Source: Saprospirales bacterium
GTDB lineage: Bacteria; Bacteroidota; Bacteroidia; Chitinophagales; Saprospiraceae
Length of the DNA stretch: 27,316 nucleotides
Direction: 5' to 3'
Assembly (NCBI GenBank): GCA_003559985.1
Contig: PWJP01000006.1
Span: 1-27,316 of the forward strand
Part shown: in pieces, positions 16,312 through 23,454 of the stretch
Layout: each line of letters starts with the position of its first letter
Position numbering within the stretch: position 1 is the stretch's first letter
Notes under the pieces: generated by a model
What the model saw: the letters and a program-made list of their open reading frames with translations, nothing else
What the model was told of the DNA's origin: nothing
The model's database searches: none
Made by a program: the position numbers and the translations under genes

Positions 16312-16634
16312 ATTTTATGCAGGCTCAGTTGCGTAGGCCTTATGAATCCAACTAAAAAGCCAACTGTGATTATTTGAAAGGCCAATATAACCTGACAGTT
16401 GAAAAGGGCGGTAACAATCAGTAGATTTTATAAAAAGTTTAGCCTTATGAGTTCTCTGCATTGATAGCCATTAAGGCAGTTATTTAGATGGACAAACAGG
16501 GTTTTTATCATACCATAAAATTGAAACCGGTGAGCACGCAGTAAAATCAATGGTAGAGTATCAACGGAGGAGCAAATAATACTTTTTAAAAGCCAGAATT
16601 TAGGCAGGATAGCCCTTCAGGGGGAAAATAATTG
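16312..16634. other. Gap between sigma-factor and anti-sigma-like genes
   Basis: This 323-base stretch separates two minus-strand genes. I found no convincing frame, exact TAnnTTTG element or terminator. On the minus strand a repeated AGTTGG (about 16355-16375) lies close to the sigma start and may belong to its control region. A separate sigma promoter seems likely from the gap length but is not visible as a consensus site, which fits recognition by an alternative sigma factor. Confidence 0.4.
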
Positions 16635-17372
16635 TCAATTGCTGCTAATGGAGTCGAGAAAATGCCTGGCAGATGGGAAAAATCTACTTGTTCGGTCGGA
16701 TCTAATATGCTCCATTCGGTCAATTGCTTCTTCCAGTTCATTACTGCCGAAAAGTGCGAGCGCATAAAGCCACCTGGATTCATCATTTTGGACAGTCAGG
16801 TCATTAAGACAATCCATGGCCATCTCATAGTGTGTTTCAAGCAACAAATCCCGGCAAATCTCTAATTCAACTGAAATGTCCCCTGGGCCTGTTTCTGATT
16901 CCAAACCTCTCAGGCGTGAGTCGGGCAGGTGAGCATTCTCAACAAAATACATAACGATTTTATGGCGCTGATCCCGATCCATGCTCAGAGCGGCTATATC
17001 CTGATGCTGAATTTCTTGTTCGTCCGGGGATTGAACTTTAGGTTGAAAGAATAATAAATAAGCGAATATGGACAAAGCTGCCAACAGCAATATCAACAAT
17101 CCCAAAACCGCCCATTTGCTGTACTTGCTTTGATCCTTCCTCTTTTCCAAGCCCTTTCGGATAGCTGCCCGAAATTCGGGGTTGGCTGCTATCTTTTTCT
17201 TTAAAGATTCATGGGCCAGGGCATCCATGGTTTCTACGAAAGTCTGGTAGTTTTCACGCATCAGAGGGTCGGAGGATAGTTCCTTCTCCATTTCCAGGCG
17301 TTCATCCCCGGTCATTTCTCCCGAGTAATACCTTTCATACCTCTCTACATCAAAATCTTTATCAAAGTCCAT
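16635..17372 (-). CDS. Single-pass membrane protein with anti-sigma-like N-terminus
   Basis: The 245-residue protein has an acidic helical N-terminus (residues 7-37: YERYYSGEMTGDERLEMEKE, then LSSDPLM) that resembles the Y-x-x-G-x-(L/M)-(S/T)-x-x-E pattern and DP ending at the start of many Bacteroidota anti-sigma factors. It then has a basic helical stretch, one transmembrane helix (about 88-109, AVLGLLILLLAALSIFAYLL) and a C-terminal domain (about 130-245) with helix pairs (ALFGSNELEEAIDRMEHI) like degenerate TPRs. Positive charges before the helix (KRKDQSKYSK) predict N-in, C-out topology: the N-terminus could bind the neighbouring sigma factor while the C-terminus sits in the periplasm. 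It contains no zinc-finger cysteines. This role is inferred from pattern and neighbourhood. Confidence 0.75.
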   Translation of the reverse strand: MDFDKDFDVERYERYYSGEMTGDERLEMEKELSSDPLMRENYQTFVETMDALAHESLKKKIAANPEFRAAIRKGLEKRKDQSKYSKWAVLGLLILLLAALSIFAYLLFFQPKVQSPDEQEIQHQDIAALSMDRDQRHKIVMYFVENAHLPDSRLRGLESETGPGDISVELEICRDLLLETHYEMAMDCLNDLTVQNDESRWLYALALFGSNELEEAIDRMEHIRSDRTSRFFPSARHFLDSISSN

Positions 17373-17403
17373 CTGTCAAATTCGCTTAGAATATAGTAAA
17401 GCC

Positions 17404-17434
17404 AAAAGCTAAGGTTTTGGTCTGCGAAGACAAA
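17404..17434 (-). promoter_or_regulatory. Likely promoter of the anti-sigma-like gene
   Basis: On the minus strand TTTG (plus 17431-17434), a 19-base spacer and TAGCTTTT (plus 17404-17411), one mismatch from TAnnTTTG. The predicted start leaves a leader of about 25 bases before the ATG at 17372. The gene therefore probably uses the housekeeping sigma factor. Confidence 0.5.
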
Positions 17435-17954
17435 AGCCAGAACCCTCTAAACCCTTCAACCGCACAAATATCCACATATTCGGGCAATTGCCAAAACAAT
17501 CCACTCTAAAGTGTCCACAATATCTAACAGAACATGGATTGCCTGAATGGCAAAAAGCAATGCTGTTTATCTCAGGGTCAAATATGGCATTTCACTCTCT
17601 ATATCACATTATATCATCAAAAAGTAACCATAACCACACACTTTTTTTTAATTTTTTTTGCACGATGGGAAAAACTGAGGTGGAATAGAAATAGTCCCGA
17701 GTATAGTTAGTGCAGAAGTGGTGATTAAGCCCCTGACTCTCATCACATACTTAAGCATAAATAAACAGCGTAGATTAGTGTTATTAAAGTGCCATCCATC
17801 AATATTTGGAGACTGCCAAAAGGGAATATTAAGTACGGTAACTTGTCAGTAGTATTCGAAATAGACTCAACCACACCAACAGAAAGTATTAAACCGGCAC
17901 AACGAAGCCTGCGAGCTTAGCAATTTGCCTATTTTACTACAAATTAATACCTTT
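17435..17954. other. Divergent intergenic region before the TPR-CHAT gene
   Basis: About 520 bases without a credible gene. It must hold the promoter of the plus-strand TPR-CHAT gene, but I see no exact TTTG-N19-21-TAnnTTTG on the plus strand (AATATTTG near 17800 and TAGCAATTTG near 17918 are only partial). Runs of T at 17640-17660 are not preceded by a stem. The absence of the standard motif is compatible with control by the neighbouring alternative sigma factor, which is inference. Confidence 0.4.
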
Positions 17955-20900
17955 ATGGGCAAAATATGGGGAATGGGAACCAGGGTTTTAGCTAGCATAT
18001 GGCTTTCAATTGCATTGTTTTTCTGCCAACATACAGCGGTAAGTCAGGCAAATTCTACAACAGACAGCATAGCCAGAGCTGAAGCAAAAGAACTTTACAG
18101 CAAGGTAGAACAGGCGTTTTATACGGACGACTTTGCCTCTGCACTGAAGCACAACATAGAATACAAAGATTTTATTCAATCCAATTTTGGAGAAAAAGAT
18201 TCACTGTACGGGATGAGTCTGAGCACCATGGGAGTGCTCTACCGCAGGCTGGGAGAGCGAGAAAAGGCCTATGGCTATTTGCAAAGAGCGGTTGTCCAAA
18301 CCAGGGAGACATTGGGAGAGGATCATCCGAGTTACGGTAGTCGATTGAACAACCTGGCATTATTTTATCAAAGCAACAATGAGCTCGATAAAGCCAATGA
18401 GAAACTCTACCTTGCATTGGAGAACATACGCAGCTACTACGGTGAGAAACATCGCGAGTATGCACTTTTGCTCAGCAATATAGCAGACCTCCATCGAAGG
18501 CTGGGGGAAACACCTCTGGCTCTTGAGCAATTAATTAAAGCTCATTCCATCTATGAAAACCTTGAGGATGGCATACCGAGGATAAGGGTATCGATTAAAA
18601 CAAGACTGGGCAATCTTTACAAAAATTCAGGGTATTATGAAGATGCCTACACCATGCACCGCGAATGCCTGCAATTAATAGAAGAGCACTTTGGAGAAGA
18701 CCATCCGGTGAGTATCTCAACACTGAACAACCTGGGTTCCTTGCTTCTGGATTTAGGGTTTTTAGAGGATGCCAGGCGCTATTTTCAAAAATCGCTGGAA
18801 TTAAACCGTAATTTCTTTGGAGAAGACCACCCGGAAAACTACAAACCCCTAAATGGAATTGCCGGTGCTTATAAAAAAATGAATGAGCCCGAAAAGGCTC
18901 ATGAATATTACAATAAATCTCTAAGACTCCTGGAGGAGAATCAACAGCAATACAGTGCCAATTATTCTACCATACTGACCAACAAAGCCAGTGTCTATAT
19001 TTACACACAGTTGGCACCCGAGAAATCTCTACCTCTTTTGAAACACGCTAAAGACCTGAGTAAAGAAATATATGGAGAAGACCACCTCCATTATGCACTC
19101 AGATTGAAAAAAATGGGTTTTGTATATCTCAATTTGAAAGAAAACCAACTGGCCGAGGACTACCTTTACCGGGCACTGGACATCATGGACCAATCATTGA
19201 TTAAGGCCAATCCCGCTTTCGGCACTATATTGCGATCCCTGGGATTACTGTATGAAAACTATGGCAAAATGGATAAGGCCAGAGATTACTTCCTACAGAC
19301 CAATGCCTATATGGAATCTTATGTCAGAGAGGTTATAGCACTGGGGTCAGATAGAGATATGCTCCGTGAACTCCCTAGACTCCAGGTAATTTTCGATGAT
19401 TTATTTACACTTGGATTAAAATCGGAATTCCACGATGAGGAGATTAACATGGTCTTATATCAAAACACACTAAACAGCAGTAACCTCGCTACAAAGCGGA
19501 TGTCCAACTTATTCCAGCGTATAAACAACTCGGGAGATGAAGAGCTGAGAAACCAGTTTAACAAATGGAACTCACTGAGAAATCGCATTGCTTCAGAATA
19601 TACCAAACCCAGAGAATTACGGGATAAAAACCTGAACAGCCTCATTGCTGCTGCCGAAAAAATGGAAACTTCTCTAATTAATGCCTCAGTAGCCATTGAA
19701 GATTTTATGAATCAGGTCCAATGGGAGGAAATCCGTGATAGACTTAATCCCGGAGAGGTTGCCATAGAATTTATCCATTCCAACATAGGCAGGCGCATTC
19801 TGGATGACCCGGAAGTGGTTTACGGAGCTGCAGTACTTGCGCATGGGTATGAGAGCCCAAAAATTATCAAGCTTTTTAAAGAATCAGAACTCAATGAGAA
19901 GTTGGCAGTAGAGAAACATCAAAGCGAGGAAGATTTCATCAATTTGCTGTATGCCTCTCCGGAAAGTGGTTTATACGAACTCATATTTTCAGAATTGGAG
20001 GAGAAGTTGTCAGAAAAATCTACCATCTTTTACTCCACTTCCGGACTGTTATCCAAGATCAATTTTAATGCTTTGATAACCCCGGATGGCGAATATCTTA
20101 GTGAGCGAAAGGACTTAGTGCGACTGTGGAGTACTGCAGACTTGATGGAATCAATGAATATTCCGCAGGAAAAGTCAGCCTGGCTAGCAGGAGGTATTGA
20201 ATACGGTTTGGAGGAAATATTGGATGATTCACATATTGACCAGGACGAACAATTCCTTGCTTACAATGAGTTTAGATCGGCGGTATCAAGAGGAGAATTG
20301 AGTAGCTTTTGGGAATCCCTGCCGGACACCCGGAAAGAAGTGGAGTCAATTTATCAAAAACTCAAGTCCGGTAGTTCCAATCTATTAACAGGGAAAAATG
20401 CTACTGAATCTGCTTTCAAAAAGATATGTGGGAACAGCCCTTCCATTATTCACCTTGCCACCCACGGTTTTTTCTTTCCCGATCAAAAATCTGAATTCAA
20501 TCCAGATGAGGACGAGACCTCCTTCAACGATCCCCTTTTTCGATCCGGTTTGATAATGGCAGGTGGTAATTACACCTGGGTTAACGGATACAATCCACAT
20601 GACGATGAGGACGGCATTCTTACAGCTTTTGAGATAGCCAACCTGGATCTTTCCGGCAGCACCCTTGTTGTATTGTCAGCTTGCGAAACCGGGCTTGGGG
20701 ACCTCAGCAGAACAGATGGAGTACAGGGGTTGCAGAGGGCCTTTAAAATAGCAGGTGTGGATCAACTCATCATTAGCTTGTGGAAGGTTCCGGACCAGAC
20801 CAGCCGGGAACTTATGACCGCATTCTACTCCAACTGGCTCTCCGGTAATACTACCAGGGAGGCTTTTGCAGAGGCTCAGAGGGAAATGGCACAAAAATAC

Positions 20901-21047
20901 CCTCCCTTTTACTGGGGTGGATTTGTACTCATCCAAAGCGGGGTGGAGGCAATGCCAAAGAAACAAGTTACCCCATGGATTCCACTTGTGGGCTTTAGTT
21001 TACTTATTCTATTGCTAAGTTTCTTTGTATGGCGAGTATGGAACTGA
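17955..21047 (+). CDS. Exported TPR-CHAT protein (caspase-like protease domain)
   Basis: The 1030-residue protein starts with a signal peptide (MGTRVLASIWLSIALFFC, then QHTAVSQA, cleavage near residue 35). An array of about ten kinesin-light-chain-like TPRs follows (about 45-480), many carrying GEDHP or GEKH linkers (LGEDHPSYGSRLNNLALFYQ, FGEDHPVSISTLNNLGSLLL). After a helical linker (about 490-620) comes a CHAT domain (about 720-1000) of the caspase/separase clan, with the dyad His837 in HLATHGFFF and Cys910 in VVLSACETGLG, then WKVPDQTSRELM and FYWGGFVLIQSG. The last 25 residues (PWIPLVGFSLLILLLSFFVW) form a membrane anchor, so the TPR and protease domains should face the periplasm. The ATG at 17955 is preferred; a TTG at 17925 adds ten unlikely residues. 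It diverges from the sigma/anti-sigma-like pair. The substrate is unknown. Confidence 0.92.
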   Translation: MGKIWGMGTRVLASIWLSIALFFCQHTAVSQANSTTDSIARAEAKELYSKVEQAFYTDDFASALKHNIEYKDFIQSNFGEKDSLYGMSLSTMGVLYRRLGEREKAYGYLQRAVVQTRETLGEDHPSYGSRLNNLALFYQSNNELDKANEKLYLALENIRSYYGEKHREYALLLSNIADLHRRLGETPLALEQLIKAHSIYENLEDGIPRIRVSIKTRLGNLYKNSGYYEDAYTMHRECLQLIEEHFGEDHPVSISTLNNLGSLLLDLGFLEDARRYFQKSLELNRNFFGEDHPENYKPLNGIAGAYKKMNEPEKAHEYYNKSLRLLEENQQQYSANYSTILTNKASVYIYTQLAPEKSLPLLKHAKDLSKEIYGEDHLHYALRLKKMGFVYLNLKENQLAEDYLYRALDIMDQSLIKANPAFGTILRSLGLLYENYGKMDKARDYFLQTNAYMESYVREVIALGSDRDMLRELPRLQVIFDDLFTLGLKSEFHDEEINMVLYQNTLNSSNLATKRMSNLFQRINNSGDEELRNQFNKWNSLRNRIASEYTKPRELRDKNLNSLIAAAEKMETSLINASVAIEDFMNQVQWEEIRDRLNPGEVAIEFIHSNIGRRILDDPEVVYGAAVLAHGYESPKIIKLFKESELNEKLAVEKHQSEEDFINLLYASPESGLYELIFSELEEKLSEKSTIFYSTSGLLSKINFNALITPDGEYLSERKDLVRLWSTADLMESMNIPQEKSAWLAGGIEYGLEEILDDSHIDQDEQFLAYNEFRSAVSRGELSSFWESLPDTRKEVESIYQKLKSGSSNLLTGKNATESAFKKICGNSPSIIHLATHGFFFPDQKSEFNPDEDETSFNDPLFRSGLIMAGGNYTWVNGYNPHDDEDGILTAFEIANLDLSGSTLVVLSACETGLGDLSRTDGVQGLQRAFKIAGVDQLIISLWKVPDQTSRELMTAFYSNWLSGNTTREAFAEAQREMAQKYPPFYWGGFVLIQSGVEAMPKKQVTPWIPLVGFSLLILLLSFFVWRVWN

Positions 21048-21198
21048 AATTCGCCATGCAAGCCAATTAATCAGTCTTGAGTACGGAAGGAATTCCAGAC
21101 CGACTCTGATTTATTTTACGCTGAAAATCACTTGTCAGACAGCCACCGTAAACACCTGCATACCAGACAAGGAAGTACTTAAAAGATAGAATCTGAAA

Positions 21199-21249
21199 TA
21201 AAAAAGGACTATCCCAGGGCCGGGGAGGGGATGGCCTTATGGGATAGTC
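21199..21249 (-). terminator. Strong minus-strand rho-independent terminator
   Basis: GACTATCCCA (21207-21216) and TGGGATAGTC (21240-21249) form a perfect 10-bp stem with an inner GGGCC/GGCC pairing and a GC-rich loop. On the minus strand it is followed by CCTTTTTTATTT. No annotated minus-strand gene ends nearby: AMP nucleosidase stops about 545 bases earlier. It therefore points to a separate transcript in 21250-21470 or a very long amn 3' UTR. Confidence 0.8.
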
Positions 21250-21321
21250 GCGTCCATAACAATCTTATCTGGCAGAGCCCGATATGGTTTCGGACTATTA
21301 AAGTCCATTGGGATCAACTCA

Positions 21322-21426
21322 TTATTTGATTCGACCTCTTGCGATAAACCCGGGAAAACCAATAAAAAATCCCGGTATCGCTGCGTCAGTAATGACTTCC
21401 TTTGAAGCCTGCACATTTCGTCCCAT
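21322..21426 (-). CDS. Candidate 34-aa peptide or part of a small RNA
   Basis: An ATG at 21426 opens 34 codons ending in TAA at 21322. The peptide is hydrophobic in the middle (AAIPGFFIGFPGFIA) with basic ends (MGRNVQASK, ARGRIK). The frame ends about 73 bases before the strong terminator at 21199-21249. A partial -7 box, TACCTTTT, lies at plus 21462-21469 with no clear -33. The same DNA holds a hairpin with arms GCGATA+CCGGGA and TCCCGG+TATCGC (21341-21381), so the sequence could equally be a structured RNA of about 250 nt. I recognise neither the peptide nor the RNA. Confidence 0.35.
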   Translation of the reverse strand: MGRNVQASKEVITDAAIPGFFIGFPGFIARGRIK

Positions 21427-21795
21427 TAAGGAACTGTACTTGTTAATTACACTGAAGTGACAAAAGGTAACCGGAGAAGTCTATTATTTTTGAGAAAAGC
21501 AGACGAGCGAGCCCTATCAATTTGATTTTCAATGCTTTAATTTTGTAGATTTTTTCCAAAACACGAGATGGATAGACTCATTTATCAAATGCGCACTCAG
21601 ATAAAACCAGTGCTAATGTTGAAATATGGAAACACAGTAATCGAGAGGTAAGTCGCCAGGCAAGAAACCAGAAGGAAAATCACTTCCAGGGACATCTGAT
21701 TGGGATCCAAAAACTGATGAAAGTCCTGTTTGAACTACTACCACGAGATGTTCAAAGATATAGAGGATTAGAAATCAGGAAAGGGTCTCTGAGAT
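21427..21795. other. Gap between the terminator-linked unit and amn
   Basis: About 370 bases without a supported gene. On the plus strand TAATTTTG (21538-21545) is an exact -7 match but lacks a -33 at the right distance (a TTTG sits 13 bases upstream). It precedes a 27-codon frame at 21568-21651 (MDRLIYQMRTQIKPVLML...). An overlapping frame from 21625 reads a lysine/proline-rich stretch (GKSPGKKPEGKS) after an early stop. Neither is convincing. A 9-base block CACGAGATG occurs twice (about 21562 and 21742). Confidence 0.3.
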
Positions 21796-22560
21796 TTAGA
21801 ACCTGAGGTGTCTGACGGTCAGAGAATTATTGATTAACTGTTTTAGCGAATCGATCCCAATGTCGAGCTGGCTGTGGAGGAAATTGGTAGTGACTTTTTC
21901 ATCGCTTTGGTCCGTTTTTACCCCCTCGGGAATCATGGGTATGTCTGAGACCAGCAAAAGAGCACCTGTGGGTATTTTATTGAAAAAGCCGACAGAAAAC
22001 AGCGTGGCTGTCTCAATGTCAATCCCCATACAGCGTATTTCCCGCAGGTAGTCTTTAAACTCCAGGTCGTGTTCCCAAACGCGCCTGTTGGTGGTATATA
22101 CTGTACCCGTCCAATAGTCGAGATTGTAATCCCGGATGGTTGTTGAGATGGCTTTTTGAAGGGCAAAAGCAGGTAATGCAGGCACCTCGGGTGGGAAGTA
22201 ATCATCTGATGCACCTTCACCTCGCACGGCGGCAATAGGTAAAAGCAAGTCTCCGATGTCGTTTTTTCTTTTGAGTCCACCGCATTTACCGAGGAAAAGG
22301 ACAGCTTTGGGCTCGATAGCCACGAGCAGGTCCATAATAGTTGCAGCATTGGCACTGCCCATTCCAAAATTAATTATGGTGATGCCCTCTGCACTGGCGC
22401 AACTCATGTTTTTGCGGTACATTTTGACATTGTGCCGCTCGGCAAACATCTCCACATAATTGCTGAAATTGACAAGCAGGATATACTTCTCAAACTCTTC
22501 CAAGGGCATTCCGGTGTAACGCGGCAGCCAATTGGCCACTATTTTTTCTTTGGTATCCAT
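21796..22560 (-). CDS. amn: AMP nucleosidase, short Bacteroidota form
   Basis: This enzyme hydrolyses AMP to adenine and ribose 5-phosphate, controlling adenylate pools. The 254-residue protein is the nucleoside phosphorylase (PNP/UDP) fold without the extra N-terminal domain of the E. coli enzyme. It contains ITIINFGMGSANAATIMDLL (phosphate/ribose region), VLFLGKCGGLKRKNDIGDLL, AAVRGEGASDDYFPPEVPAL, VYTTNRRVWEHD and MGIDIETATLFSVGF, the E-T-A nucleoside-binding signature of the family. The ATG at 22560 gives MDTKEKIVANWLPRYTGMPL; upstream codons in frame look non-coding. It follows the upstream hypothetical gene by 16 bases, so the two are probably cotranscribed. Confidence 0.92.
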   Translation of the reverse strand: MDTKEKIVANWLPRYTGMPLEEFEKYILLVNFSNYVEMFAERHNVKMYRKNMSCASAEGITIINFGMGSANAATIMDLLVAIEPKAVLFLGKCGGLKRKNDIGDLLLPIAAVRGEGASDDYFPPEVPALPAFALQKAISTTIRDYNLDYWTGTVYTTNRRVWEHDLEFKDYLREIRCMGIDIETATLFSVGFFNKIPTGALLLVSDIPMIPEGVKTDQSDEKVTTNFLHSQLDIGIDSLKQLINNSLTVRHLRF

Positions 22561-22576
22561 TATTAAGCGATGTTTA

Positions 22577-23134
22577 TTATTGAGGTGGTTTCCCGGTCTG
22601 ACCAAAATTCAGATCAAAACCAATGCGCTTCTGAGGCTCATCATTTACGAAATCCTCCCAATTGGTAATTTCCGTAAAAAAGGTCTCCAGATGTCGCGCA
22701 ACAAAGGCCGGCTTGATCTCATCGGGTCGATAAACAGAAATGGTATGCGGCTGCCTGGGCTTTCCATAACCCTCGATATAGGGGTACTGCACCAAAACCA
22801 GGATTTTCCCATTGAACAACTGCTGATAGATCAGAGATCCATTGTGTTTGATCAGGTGTCGTTGGATGGAATCACTGACCCTTTGGTACATGCCGCTTTT
22901 GGTTTCGCCCAGAGTAAAGATAATGGCCTCAAGGTTCTCCATTTGCTCCATCACCTCTACTTTGGCAGTTAATTCACACTCTTTTATAAGTTCCGTCAGA
23001 TTACTTATAACCTGTTCCTTAAAACTGTCTTTCCAGAGTTCTCTGTAAACCTCCGTATTTTTCAATACTTCTTTGTAATTTTCAACCCTTCGTTTCAGGT
23101 TTCCCACATTGGAAGAACTCAGTGAAATAGCCAT
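22577..23134 (-). CDS. Unknown protein in operon with AMP nucleosidase, 185 aa
   Basis: I do not recognise a named domain. The N-terminal half is helical (NVGNLKRRVENYKEVLKNTE, then LTELIKECELTAKVEVMEQM). The C-terminal half is strand-rich (ETKSGMYQRVSD, LIYQQLFNGKILVLVQYPYI, RQPHTISVYRPDEIKPAFVA) with an FTEITNWEDFVND stretch. The protein has no signal peptide, no membrane segment and one cysteine (C53). It looks like a small cytoplasmic conserved protein. It sits 16 bases upstream of amn on the same strand, so a role linked to purine nucleotide metabolism or its control is possible but unproven. ATG 23134 (MAISLSSSNVGNLKRR) is the first start in the frame and fits the promoter position. Confidence 0.75.
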   Translation of the reverse strand: MAISLSSSNVGNLKRRVENYKEVLKNTEVYRELWKDSFKEQVISNLTELIKECELTAKVEVMEQMENLEAIIFTLGETKSGMYQRVSDSIQRHLIKHNGSLIYQQLFNGKILVLVQYPYIEGYGKPRQPHTISVYRPDEIKPAFVARHLETFFTEITNWEDFVNDEPQKRIGFDLNFGQTGKPPQ

Positions 23135-23454
23135 AATTTAAGCTTTCAAAATTTGCCGTAAATGTAGCTATTTTTTTGACCAATAAAAAACACCCACCTA
23201 TCTTAAATGATTTTATTCAAGTCAGCAAAAAACGCCAGTTCTCAGTCTGCAGGGGAAACAAAGTGATATTCTAGTCCGGGTGTTTTCACCGCCGACCTGA
23301 CTCTGAAGCGTTCAGCAACTATGTTGGTTTGAGAAAATCCTCTAAAATCTCACTCTATTCCTCAACACTTGTTGATTTTTTATACATTAGCAGAACCAAG
23401 TAAACATAATTCCCTTGAAGGGAACTGACTTTCTAACTTATAAAACCGAGGCAT
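23135..23454. promoter_or_regulatory. Divergent control region of the amn unit and acs
   Basis: This 320-base gap separates the minus-strand amn unit from plus-strand acs. For the minus unit, TACATTTA (plus 23159-23166) is one mismatch from the -7 consensus, with a weak TTTT at 19 bases as -33; confidence in it is low. For acs, TACATTAG near 23382-23389 is one mismatch from consensus without a clear -33. A perfect palindrome, TTCCCTTGAAGGGAA (23410-23424), lies 30 bases before the acs ATG and is the best operator candidate in the gap. Confidence 0.4.
23410..23424. repeat. Palindrome upstream of acs, possible operator
   Basis: TTCCCTT-G-AAGGGAA is a perfect 15-base palindrome with 7-bp arms, 30 bases before the acs start codon. 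Its position fits an operator or an mRNA leader hairpin. A 14/15 match sits at 15646-15660. Confidence 0.45.

Noticed and set aside
17640..17660. Long T run resembling a terminator in the divergent gap
   Set aside because: No stable stem lies before it on either strand.
21568..21651. 27-codon plus-strand frame with an exact -7 element upstream
   Set aside because: The -33 element is at the wrong distance, there is no terminator after it, and the sequence is unremarkable; described only within the gap.
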